61,789 nucleotides of DNA from a virus, in the IMG/VR virus record IMGVR_UViG_3300030419_002074, positions 1 through 61,789 of that record, one strand, 5' to 3'. The position numbers and the translations under genes are program-made. Position 1 is the stretch's first letter. Each line of letters starts with the position of its first letter. Shown in pieces: positions 1 through 5,557 of the stretch. Below the pieces are notes generated by a model. That model made no database searches, was not told the DNA's origin, and saw nothing but the letters and a program-made list of their open reading frames with translations.

Positions 1-81
1 ATAATGATCGTTGAAGCACCAATTCCAACCCATATCGCTATGATTTTAGCAAATGTTGTAGGAGAACTTGAAGATGAGTAA
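1..81 (+). CDS. Partial small protein of unknown function (5' end outside window)
   Basis: An open frame enters from the left edge and ends at TAA 79-81, with an internal ATG at 4 in the same frame. Only about 25 residues are visible, ending GELEDE, and I do not recognise the family. The stop overlaps the start of the next gene at 74, a translational coupling seen throughout the window. The real start may lie upstream of the window. Confidence 0.5.
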   Translation: MMIVEAPIPTHIAMILANVVGELEDE

Positions 82-232
82 TACAGTAACTTTAAGCAAG
101 CATGAGATGGTAGTGGACAGACATCACGAAATCCACATCACCACATGGCGAGGGATGGTCATTAGCGTAGACGGTCTACCAGACGACTGGGATTATACAA
201 TTCATGATGCGGAGCAAGATGTAGATGAGTAA
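74..232 (+). CDS. Small hypothetical protein (52 aa)
   Basis: ATG at 74 follows a purine-rich GGAGAACTTGAAG ribosome-binding stretch. The product is short, acidic at the C terminus and has a His-rich N-terminal third with HEIHITTWRG. No signal peptide, membrane segment or known motif is visible. It overlaps both neighbours by a few bases, so it belongs to a run of coupled small phage genes. Function unknown. Confidence 0.6.
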   Translation: MSNTVTLSKHEMVVDRHHEIHITTWRGMVISVDGLPDDWDYTIHDAEQDVDE

Positions 233-446
233 CAAAATATCATATGATTTTAATGTTGATAGTCTTATTAGTGTCGAAGCACCCATTGGTACTGATCCAG
301 ACGCATTGATCGAGCAGGTACTAGCAAAACTGATTTGTAGGGCAGCAGAAAAAGACCTTACGATTACTTTTGAGGATTTCTTTGACAAAGAGACAGGTGT
401 TTGGGATAATGATTGGGAGAACTATAATAGGGAGACAAGCAAATGA
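225..446 (+). CDS. Small hypothetical protein (73 aa)
   Basis: ATG 225 overlaps the previous stop and its own TGA overlaps the next ATG at 443. The protein is soluble-looking and acidic (VEAPIGTDPDALIEQVLAKL, then FEDFFDKETGVWDNDWE). A family is not recognised. The position within a string of overlapping short frames and the good fit to phage-style coupling support that it is real. Confidence 0.65.
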   Translation: MSNKISYDFNVDSLISVEAPIGTDPDALIEQVLAKLICRAAEKDLTITFEDFFDKETGVWDNDWENYNRETSK

Positions 447-613
447 CTGAAGTTAAGATTGAACTACAATTTGATAGATCAGATGTTACAAAGGAAGATG
501 TTTACGATTACCTTAAAGAGTTGATGGAGGATGATAGCTTAGACTTCTACTCCATCGCAATACACGAAAACGGTAAACAAAAAGAATTTGAGTGGGATAA
601 CACGGAGATTTAA
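443..613 (+). CDS. Small hypothetical protein (56 aa)
   Basis: ATG 443 sits in an ATGA overlap with the previous gene and the frame closes at TAA 611-613. The product is acidic with alternating charged residues (DVTKEDVYDYLKELMED) and no membrane segment. The next gene begins two bases after this stop. Function unknown. Confidence 0.6.
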   Translation: MTEVKIELQFDRSDVTKEDVYDYLKELMEDDSLDFYSIAIHENGKQKEFEWDNTEI

Positions 614-614
614 G

Positions 615-803
615 ATGAGCGATATTAAAACAGTATGGGAAGGTCAGTACATCAAGGTTGATTTAGTAGACACTACAACCGAGTGTACGGTAGCCAACAA
701 TGTCTACAGCCTAACAGAGATGTTAGACTTACATCAAGAACTTGTAGAGGCTTTTGACGTAACAATGAAAGAACTGGAAAAACTTAACCATGTTAGCGTG
801 TAG
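615..803 (+). CDS. Small hypothetical protein (62 aa)
   Basis: I chose ATG 615 because it lies directly after the previous stop and behind a GGAG box in CACGGAGATTTAAG; an in-frame TTG at 588 is possible but would create a longer overlap. The product begins MSDIKTVWEGQYIKVDLV and ends with a probable helix (LTEMLDLHQELVEAFDVTMKELEKL). Function unknown. Confidence 0.6.
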   Translation: MSDIKTVWEGQYIKVDLVDTTTECTVANNVYSLTEMLDLHQELVEAFDVTMKELEKLNHVSV

Positions 804-948
804 TCAGTGCTTTGTTAGTCTAGCCCAAGCTATTGCGATTGGAAGCAGTTGTTTGATACCAATAATACTTAGCAACGGAAAGTTATTCAAAAAGAAAAAG
901 AAAATTCAGAAAAAACTAAAGAAGACTCTTGACATTGACGATAGATAG
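790..948 (+). CDS. Small putative membrane protein with basic tail (52 aa)
   Basis: ATG 790 overlaps the preceding gene. The product has an N-terminal Cys-x2-Cys pair, a hydrophobic stretch around residues 10-28 (LAQAIAIGSSCLIPIILS) and a very Lys-rich C-terminal third, the layout of a small inner-membrane protein with a cytoplasmic basic tail. The end of the frame overlaps the -35 box of the next promoter. There is no clear ribosome-binding site, so the call is tentative. Confidence 0.4.
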   Translation: MLACSQCFVSLAQAIAIGSSCLIPIILSNGKLFKKKKKIQKKLKKTLDIDDR

Positions 949-956
949 GGTATAAT
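929..956 (+). promoter_or_regulatory. Sigma70-type promoter upstream of a structured RNA
   Basis: TTGACA at 929-934 and TATAAT at 951-956 with a 16-base spacer that contains TTGACGATAGATAGGG. Transcription would start near 963 and read into the structured non-coding stretch that follows. The spacer resembles those of the promoters at 1091 and 13420. Confidence 0.75.
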
Positions 957-962
957 GAAAGA

Positions 963-1067
963 GACTGGCGAGGTCACAAGTGACGGTGTGATCCAAAACC
1001 GTAACCGAGCAACATGATATACCATCCCTTCGAGGAGTTGCGTAAGTCGGATAAGCCAGCTTTTTTC
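963..1067 (+). ncRNA. Candidate structured small RNA between two promoters
   Basis: About 105 bases without a gene lie between two promoters. Visible helices are an outer stem CTGGC 965-969 with GCCAG 1055-1059, a hairpin ACGGT 983-987 with ACCGT 998-1002, and a long arm CCGAGCAAC 1005-1013 closing with GTTGC 1037-1041 and TCGG 1047-1050, with CCT-TCG-AGG at its tip. The outer stem is followed by CTTTTTTC, like an intrinsic terminator, so the product could be a free small RNA and not just a leader. I could not match it to a known riboswitch. Confidence 0.5.
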
Positions 1068-1090
1068 AAAAAAAAACTTAAAGTTTTTTC

Positions 1091-1119
1091 TTGACAAACG
1101 ACGATAACTATACTATAAT
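1091..1119 (+). promoter_or_regulatory. Sigma70-type promoter for the rIIB-like gene
   Basis: TTGACA 1091-1096 and TATAAT 1114-1119 with a 17-base spacer starting AACGACGATA. The start site would be near 1126, where the transcript begins GTAACGAATCAACC, a sequence shared with the promoter at 13420. The leader then leads to a GAGAAGGA ribosome-binding site before ATG 1171. Confidence 0.8.
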
Positions 1120-1170
1120 AAAAGTAACGAATCAACCACTTTAACTTTTAATTTTGAGAAGGATTAGAAA

Positions 1171-2007
1171 ATGCTTAGTCACATTAAATCAAATGACAAT
1201 CACTGGACTGTTGTACTTGGCGGTCAGCCATTTCAGTTTGACCACACTCACCCAGAATATAATGGGCTTTGCGAGTGTGTTATGGCTGGAGATGAGAACG
1301 AGTTTGTAACTCTGTTCAATACGGGTACGGTCATCGAGAACTGGTCAGAAGGTAACTTCGAGTTTCGAGATGGTTTTCTATACTATGAAGACGAGCAGGT
1401 AGCGAGTCAGCCAACTGAGCGTATTATCGGGATGCTCAAGAATGGTTGGGATCATAAACCAATGCTCTCGTACCTAGACCGCCTTTATCAAAACGTCAGC
1501 AATCGTGCTGTACAGGAATCCTACACATGGTGTAGCCACAAGGGACTACCAATTACTGATGACGGAATGTTAATCGGTTACAAGGGTGTGTCCATCTACG
1601 AGGGCGAGGATCGCACAGATAAGAATGGTCGCACTCTGACCGCTGGCGATCATGTTGACAGGTATACTGGTAACTCGTTCCGAAATAATGTCGGTGATGA
1701 GTGCAGTATGAATCGTCGTAGAGTCAGCGACAACTGCAACGAAGGGTGTGCCGCAGGTCTGCATGTCGGTACTTACGAGTACGCCAATGACTGGGCTGGA
1801 AGCACTGGAATTGTATTGCTTGTTAAGTTCGATCCCGCTGACATCGTTAGCGTCCCTACTGACTGTAATTACTCCAAGATGCGAGTCAGCAAATACACTG
1901 TAGTCAGTGTTGCCCGTGAGCAACTCGAAGAAGAAGTGTTCATGGAAGACGAGTACGATGACCACTACGAAACAGAGGAGTACCAAGACGAACAATTAGA
2001 TTTCTAA
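1171..2007 (+). CDS. rIIB: rIIB-like phage protein
   Basis: A 278-residue protein. The C-terminal half carries the block CNEGCAAGLHVGTYEYA (residues 189-205) followed by VLLVKFDPADIVSVP and a Lys/Arg-rich strand, which I recognise as the conserved C-terminal part of rIIB-like proteins of T4-like and marine phages. In T4, rIIB is a membrane-associated protein that, with rIIA, counters exclusion by prophages. No rIIA partner is visible here. The last 25 residues are strongly acidic (EDEYDDHYETEEYQDE). ATG 1171 has a good GAGAAGGA box. The gene is monocistronic, bounded by its own promoter and a strong terminator. Assignment from motif recall, function from the family. Confidence 0.75.
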   Translation: MLSHIKSNDNHWTVVLGGQPFQFDHTHPEYNGLCECVMAGDENEFVTLFNTGTVIENWSEGNFEFRDGFLYYEDEQVASQPTERIIGMLKNGWDHKPMLSYLDRLYQNVSNRAVQESYTWCSHKGLPITDDGMLIGYKGVSIYEGEDRTDKNGRTLTAGDHVDRYTGNSFRNNVGDECSMNRRRVSDNCNEGCAAGLHVGTYEYANDWAGSTGIVLLVKFDPADIVSVPTDCNYSKMRVSKYTVVSVAREQLEEEVFMEDEYDDHYETEEYQDEQLDF

Positions 2008-2025
2008 TCGTGGTTGGTTAGAACG

Positions 2026-2062
2026 AGGTCGGGGTCGCTGGGATGCGGCTCCGGCTTTTCTT
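2026..2062 (+). terminator. Intrinsic terminator after rIIB-like gene
   Basis: Thirteen base pairs can form between 2026-2038 and 2045-2057, with some G-U pairs and a six-base loop, followed by a T-rich run (TTTCTTTAC). It lies just downstream of the rIIB-like stop. Confidence 0.8.
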
Positions 2063-2086
2063 TACACTTTTACCAAAGGAATAAAA

Positions 2087-2497
2087 ATGAAACATCTTAT
2101 TTTAGCAATGATGATTAGCCTGTTCAGCGTCAGCGTAGCAGATGCACAACAAAGAAAACCAGTATTCTTTGAGAGAGTTACTGTTGGTGATGTTCTCACA
2201 GGGACGGGACTTTACCTCAAAGAGGTAGGCTGTAAGACTGTGGCAGGAACCAAGAAGATTATTAAAGGAACAGGAGATATTATTACCTCTCCGTTTAGAG
2301 CTAGATTCAACTGGCCTAAGCCTAGAATGTTCAGATACGAACGAGGATTCTGGACTCCCTCCAAGATGGAAGAAGTGCCAATGACACCTCCAGAGATTGA
2401 TCTTGGAAGACCAGTAGAGCCAAAGGGATTGATATACCCCCTACATAGAGACATTGATAACCAAGAGTTTATTACGCTTGTAGAGTTTAATTTTTAA
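2087..2497 (+). CDS. Putative exported protein of unknown function (136 aa)
   Basis: The N terminus is a classic Sec signal peptide: MKH, a hydrophobic core (LILAMMISLFSVSV) and an ADA-Q cleavage site around residue 20. The mature part has a Gly/Lys-rich segment (GTKKIIKGTGDIITSPF) and a Pro/Arg-rich tail with no recognised domain. AAAGGA lies ahead of ATG 2087. Export implies a role in the host periplasm or envelope, or as a virion component that passes the membrane. Confidence 0.65.
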   Translation: MKHLILAMMISLFSVSVADAQQRKPVFFERVTVGDVLTGTGLYLKEVGCKTVAGTKKIIKGTGDIITSPFRARFNWPKPRMFRYERGFWTPSKMEEVPMTPPEIDLGRPVEPKGLIYPLHRDIDNQEFITLVEFNF

Positions 2498-2508
2498 TTG
2501 GAGTGTGT

Positions 2509-2616
2509 ATGGTAAAGAACGAAGCAAATAATTTTATGTTAAAAGACTTTAGCTTAGGCTTTTTATCTGGCATTAGTTTGTCAATGTTAATTGTGATCTA
2601 CCGAACATTTGCGTAG
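2509..2616 (+). CDS. Very small membrane protein (35 aa)
   Basis: ATG 2509 to TAG 2614-2616. A single hydrophobic helix covers residues 14-31 (FSLGFLSGISLSMLIVIY-like) between short charged ends. GGAG at 2500 lies 6 bases before the start. It ends just ahead of the RNA gene island. Function unknown; small single-span proteins are common in phages. Confidence 0.5.
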   Translation: MVKNEANNFMLKDFSLGFLSGISLSMLIVIYRTFA

Positions 2617-2622
2617 TATCAC

Positions 2623-2695
2623 GCCCCGTTCGTCTAGTGGACTAGGACATCAGGTTTTCATCCTGAAGACAGGAGTTCAATTCTCCTACGGGGTA
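2623..2695 (+). tRNA. tRNA-Glu (UUC)
   Basis: Full cloverleaf. The acceptor arms GCCCCGT and ACGGGGT pair, with G1-U72 at the end. The anticodon stem TCAGG/CCTGA encloses loop TTTTCAT with anticodon UUC. The T arm is AGGAG-TTCAATT-CTCCT. A73 is followed by CT, so CCA is not encoded and must be added by the host enzyme. Confidence 0.93.
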
Positions 2696-2696
2696 C

Positions 2697-2980
2697 TGCC
2701 TTCGGGCATAAGCATGTAGACGTTATTATTGAATCAATACAGGACGCGGGTTCGACTCCCGCCGCCTCCACTCAACGACGAAGCGTAAATGGGGGCGAAA
2801 TGGCTTTCGACTGGTTGTGGATATAATGATTGCATGTCGTAGTTGATAGAAGGGCTACGTTAAAAATCTATCACAACTTCAAATGGCGTAGAGAATTACG
2901 CAATGGCCGCTTAGGTGGCCGATTGACCTACTTGTAGGTCACGGGGCTTGCCAGTGCCTTGTTACCAAAACTGGCACTAT
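2697..2980 (+). ncRNA. ssrA: Circularly permuted (two-piece) tmRNA
   Basis: The tmRNA halves are in reversed order. The 3' half comes first: GCATGTAGACG at 2711, T arm GCGGG-TTCGACT-CCCGC at 2746-2762, acceptor strand CGCCTCC 2763-2769 and A73 at 2770. A 20-base spacer 2771-2790 follows, then the 5' half starting GGGGGCGAAATGGC at 2791. The acceptor strands pair over 7 bp with the G3-U70 wobble that alanyl-tRNA synthetase needs. The tag reading frame ends NGVENYAMAA-stop (stop 2912-2914), close to the canonical ENYALAA. Hairpins 2925-2940 and 2953-2978 follow the tag. The product should rescue stalled ribosomes with SmpB from the host, since none is seen here. The outer ends (2697, 2980) are estimates. 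Confidence 0.92.
2882..2914 (+). other. tmRNA proteolysis-tag reading frame
   Basis: The in-frame codons read N-G-V-E-N-Y-A-M-A-A and stop at TAG 2912-2914. The resume codon is probably one to three codons upstream, giving a tag of about 11-13 residues. The AMAA end resembles the hydrophobic ALAA end of bacterial tags that is read by ClpXP-type proteases. Confidence 0.85.
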
Positions 2981-3051
2981 GGTGCGGTGGATCGGTTATC
3001 CAAGCGAGTCTTATATACTCGCCTCCGTAGGTTCAATTCCTACCTGCACTA
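2981..3051 (+). tRNA. tRNA-Ile (UAU)
   Basis: Acceptor GGTGCGG pairs with CTGCACT (G1-U72 again). The anticodon stem CGAGT/ACTCG holds loop CTTATAT with anticodon UAU, reading AUA isoleucine codons directly. The T arm is GTAGG-TTCAATT-CCTAC. It starts directly at the end of the tmRNA. AUA is frequent in this AT-rich genome (many ATA codons are visible), which would explain why the phage carries it. No CCA encoded. Confidence 0.88.
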
Positions 3052-3056
3052 CTCAT

Positions 3057-3130
3057 GGACTCGTAGCTCAGTTGGTTAGAGCAGGGGACTCATAATCCCT
3101 TTGTCGGGGGTTCGAGTCCCTCCGAGTCTA
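3057..3130 (+). tRNA. tRNA with CAU anticodon (Met or Ile2)
   Basis: Acceptor GGACTCG/CGAGTCT, D arm GCTCAGTTGGTTAGAGC, anticodon stem GGGGA/TCCCT with loop CTCATAA and anticodon CAU, T arm GGGGG-TTCGAGT-CCCTC. It is elongator-type, not initiator-type. CAU could also be an isoleucine tRNA after lysidine modification; the sequence alone does not settle this. Position 1-72 is G-U and CCA is not encoded. Confidence 0.9.
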
Positions 3131-3134
3131 CTAT

Positions 3135-3206
3135 GGCCTGATAGTTAAACGGATATAACAAGGGTCTTCTAAACCCTAGTTCGAGGTTCGATTCCTCGTC
3201 GGGCTA
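3135..3206 (+). tRNA. tRNA-Arg (UCU)
   Basis: Acceptor GGCCTGA/TCGGGCT, anticodon stem AGGGT/ACCCT with loop CTTCTAA and anticodon UCU, T arm CGAGG-TTCGATT-CCTCG. It reads AGA, a codon that dominates the arginine codons of this window. G1-U72 and a following ACT are shared with the other tRNAs of the island. Confidence 0.92.
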
Positions 3207-3228
3207 CTTAAAATTTAATGGAGAATAA

Positions 3229-3405
3229 ATGAAACATCTAAAAGAAATGAACATGAGTTATTTACAGCACATGATTAGAGCTTTATGTATTTCATCAATA
3301 CTGTTTTTAGCCAGTGCTTGTTGTTTTGTTCACGCATTTATTCCCTGTCTGTTCGATTCGACAGCCACTACACTAATTAGCACCATCAAAGAGTCAGCAA
3401 AATAA
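3229..3405 (+). CDS. DUF6356-like small membrane protein (58 aa)
   Basis: ATG 3229 follows GGAG. The product has the pattern MSYLQHMIRAL, a hydrophobic helix with FLASACCFVHAFIPCLF and then TATTLISTI. I recall this SY-x2-H-x3-AL ... L-A ... VHAFIP-x-LF ... T pattern from the DUF6356 family, found in bacteria and some phages, function unknown. It is shorter than usual chromosomal members because it lacks their N-terminal extension. One transmembrane helix, residues 16-40. Confidence 0.6.
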   Translation: MKHLKEMNMSYLQHMIRALCISSILFLASACCFVHAFIPCLFDSTATTLISTIKESAK

Positions 3406-3406
3406 T

Positions 3407-3586
3407 ATGGCAAAGAAAAAAAAGTATACGCCGCCCAAGACGGATAAAAAAGAAATAGAAGAATTTAAGAAGCACTCAAAAATGATAGACGAAAAAACAA
3501 AAGCTATCTCAGAAACTTATAGGAAGTGGTGGGATAAGGACAAGGGAACATGGAAAAAAGGATACAAAGAAAATGGGGATTCGTGA
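3407..3586 (+). CDS. Small Lys-rich hypothetical protein (59 aa)
   Basis: ATG 3407 lies directly after the preceding stop. Highly basic N terminus (MAKKKKYTPPKTDKKE), probable helix, and a Trp-rich end (YRKWWDKDKGTWKKG). Such composition suggests nucleic-acid or membrane-surface contact but no family is recognised. Its end overlaps the next gene by 14 bases. Confidence 0.5.
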   Translation: MAKKKKYTPPKTDKKEIEEFKKHSKMIDEKTKAISETYRKWWDKDKGTWKKGYKENGDS

Positions 3587-3851
3587 AGAACTGGCTGGAA
3601 TTTACGGCGACGATCTTTTGTTTGCCGATGGCTATGACTCTGCTATTATTGGCGTTGCTGGTGGCTTCGATTCAGGAAGGGTGGTATACTCTATTCCGAA
3701 GATGATTGATTCCTGCATGAAGGAGGCCGGTATGGAATATCACGAATCTCTTGAATGGCTAGAATACAACACGTTTGGTGCTTACGTTGGGGATAATACC
3801 CCTATATATTTTGATGATGAAGTAATATCTTTTTTTAGGAATCAAGAATGA
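3573..3851 (+). CDS. Conserved phage protein of unknown function (92 aa)
   Basis: Contains the block FADGYDSAIIGVAGGFDSGRVV near residues 17-38 and a C-terminal EWLEYNTFGAYVGDNTPIYFDD, a pattern I recall from many marine and freshwater phage genomes as a conserved hypothetical. Soluble, acidic. Starts inside the preceding gene (ATG 3573) and its stop overlaps the next ATG, so translation is coupled. Confidence 0.7.
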   Translation: MGIREELAGIYGDDLLFADGYDSAIIGVAGGFDSGRVVYSIPKMIDSCMKEAGMEYHESLEWLEYNTFGAYVGDNTPIYFDDEVISFFRNQE

Positions 3852-4069
3852 GAAATACTATCGGAGAAGGGACTATGTGTCAAAGAGAAAGGCAACTCAT
3901 AAAATTAGCACTAAGTTATGCTTTGTCAAATTTAGATGATATAAACGAAGCCTTCAGTGACGATGAGGTTGTTAATGGATTTATTAAAATTTATAGCCAT
4001 CATGACTCAGAGATACTAAGAGAAGTGGAAGAACAAGAGATTTTAGACTTAATAGATTTGTTTGACTAA
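3848..4069 (+). CDS. Hypothetical protein (73 aa; start 3848 or 3875)
   Basis: ATG 3848 overlaps the previous stop. A second in-frame ATG at 3875 has a better ribosome-binding site (GGAGAAGG just upstream), so the true start may be 3875, giving 64 residues. The product is acidic and helical (ALSNLDDINEAFSDDEVV, then EVEEQEILDLIDLFD). Function unknown. Confidence 0.6.
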   Translation: MRNTIGEGTMCQRERQLIKLALSYALSNLDDINEAFSDDEVVNGFIKIYSHHDSEILREVEEQEILDLIDLFD

Positions 4070-4080
4070 AGAGGTCTACG

Positions 4081-4335
4081 ATGGACAAGGTGCAAAGATT
4101 TAGAAACCATATGGCCGAGAAAGGGTTTGAGTACACCATAGAAGAAGCCCGTGAGTTAATGTGGGAAATGGAAGATTACCTAGAGTTAATGTCTAGGCTA
4201 ACTTATAAACAACTAATAGCCATCACTAATAAAATAAGCGAAGCCGACAAAGAAAAGATACGACACTCTATCGGAGCCACTCAAGAGGAATTTGACAGGC
4301 TCGTAGAATTTATAATTGACATTCGTGGATTATAG
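4081..4335 (+). CDS. Hypothetical helical protein (84 aa)
   Basis: ATG 4081 after AGAGGTC. Predicted mostly helical and charged, with YLELMSRLTYKQLIAI in the middle. No motif recognised. The next promoter (-35 at 4316) lies inside its last codons. Confidence 0.6.
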   Translation: MDKVQRFRNHMAEKGFEYTIEEARELMWEMEDYLELMSRLTYKQLIAITNKISEADKEKIRHSIGATQEEFDRLVEFIIDIRGL

Positions 4336-4343
4336 TGTATAAT
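4316..4343 (+). promoter_or_regulatory. Sigma70-type promoter
   Basis: TTGACA 4316-4321 and TATAAT 4338-4343, 16-base spacer, positioned to transcribe the gene starting at 4369. It overlaps the 3' end of the upstream gene. Confidence 0.7.
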
Positions 4344-4368
4344 AATTAGAAACTTCAGGGAGTCAGCT

Positions 4369-4905
4369 ATGAACATTTTTGTACTTGATAAAGACCCAAC
4401 AGTGTCAGCACAGCAACACTGTGACAAACATTGTGTCAAGATGGTCTTAGAATTATACCAGCAACTAGGATCAGCCGTTCGTCGTCACGGAGCCACTGAT
4501 TCACAGATGCCTTTAACTCAATCAGGAAAACCTCTAAAGGGAGGGTATCATAATCATCCATGTACTAGGTGGTGTGGTGACAGTCGTTCTAATTTTGACT
4601 GGGCTGCTACACATGCGATTGCTCTGGCAGAAGAATACACGTTTAGATATGGCCGAAAACATGCGTGTGAAAACGGCATTAGGCATCTATCCAAGATGCG
4701 TCAAATGATTCCTACCGGAAGACTTACTAGATTCGCTCAAGCTATGCCAGACGAGTATCGTAACGATGATTCCGTACAAGCATATAGAGATTATTATTGG
4801 AAAGATAAGCGTGTCAATATCGACGTTCGATGGGATAATAATAGGGAAAAACCAAAGTGGTGGAAACAATTAGAACTTACTTGGAGTCAGCTAGATGCAG
4901 AATAA
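4369..4905 (+). CDS. Conserved phage protein, MNIFvLD...HCDKHCVKM family (178 aa)
   Basis: The start MNIFVLDKDPTVSAQQHCDK and the sequence HCVKMVLELYQ are the signature of a widespread phage protein family; later blocks are NHPCTRWCGDSRSNFDWAATHA and EEYTFRYGRKHAC. Some databases place such proteins near pyrimidine-dimer glycosylase-like folds, but I cannot confirm that here. Conserved His, Cys and Asp residues suggest metal or catalysis. ATG 4369 has AGGGAG ahead and a dedicated promoter. Confidence 0.75.
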   Translation: MNIFVLDKDPTVSAQQHCDKHCVKMVLELYQQLGSAVRRHGATDSQMPLTQSGKPLKGGYHNHPCTRWCGDSRSNFDWAATHAIALAEEYTFRYGRKHACENGIRHLSKMRQMIPTGRLTRFAQAMPDEYRNDDSVQAYRDYYWKDKRVNIDVRWDNNREKPKWWKQLELTWSQLDAE

Positions 4906-5350
4906 TATTGGAAGAATTATTTTTGGATGGGTCATAATTATCTCGACTGGTATGTTTGGATACTGGATTGGCAAAAACACGAACAATACCCAATCACAAC
5001 CTGAGAAAGAATTACAAAAGATTATAGACTACAACACACATTCCATCCAGTCGTTAGCTATAGCGGCTAAAACACAATCAAACAACGCAGACATACTACT
5101 TCAAATATTGAATGTTCTGGAGGGTAAGGCTGTAAAGGAATTGCCAAGAAGTATAAATGGACTCTTTCTTTCAGATATGCCTGACTTTGAAGTAGAGGAT
5201 GGCGATAACGATATACCTCTAACATTCGATCAAGTAACAAAAGATCAACTAGAATTAGATTTAGGTATAAGGTCTTTAGCGTCAGGCAATCTTTTTCAGG
5301 CCGATACACTTCATAATATTTTGAGAAAGATAAAAGATAGGGAACAATGA
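4895..5350 (+). CDS. Membrane-anchored protein of unknown function (151 aa)
   Basis: One N-terminal membrane helix at residues 8-26 (IIFGWVIIISTGMFGYWIG) followed by a soluble, mostly polar domain with a coiled-coil-like stretch (NTHSIQSLAIAAKTQSNNADIL). Starts inside the previous gene with an 11-base overlap and ends in an ATGA overlap with the next. Topology suggests a cytoplasmic short end and a periplasmic or cytoplasmic tail; function unknown. Confidence 0.6.
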   Translation: MQNNIGRIIFGWVIIISTGMFGYWIGKNTNNTQSQPEKELQKIIDYNTHSIQSLAIAAKTQSNNADILLQILNVLEGKAVKELPRSINGLFLSDMPDFEVEDGDNDIPLTFDQVTKDQLELDLGIRSLASGNLFQADTLHNILRKIKDREQ

Positions 5351-5556
5351 AAACAAACATAAAGGGAGATTCGGGTTTATCTGATAGCGGTTTTTATTCG
5401 TGTCAGAGATTTATACAGAGAAAGCATCAAAAGGACTCTGAGTTTTTAGAGGAGTCTTCGAGGCTAGATTTGATGAAAAAAAGATTTGATTCTGTTGCCA
5501 AGCCTCCCCAGAATAAAAGTTTGTGGAATAAAATTAAGAGCTTCTTTGGGAAATAA
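5347..5556 (+). CDS. Small basic hypothetical protein (69 aa)
   Basis: ATG 5347 overlaps the previous stop. Ser/Gly-rich start, then charged helix and a basic amphipathic end (NKSLWNKIKSFFGK). No recognised family. Its stop is followed within two bases by the sugar dehydrogenase gene. Confidence 0.55.
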   Translation: MKTNIKGDSGLSDSGFYSCQRFIQRKHQKDSEFLEESSRLDLMKKRFDSVAKPPQNKSLWNKIKSFFGK

Positions 5557-5557
5557 A

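Noticed and set aside
2790-2980. A contiguous tmRNA with its 3' half downstream
   Set aside because: The downstream T arms belong to complete tRNAs with their own anticodons, while the tmRNA-type 3' half (GCATGTAG...ACGCGGGTTCGACTCCCGC) is upstream and pairs with the 5' end.
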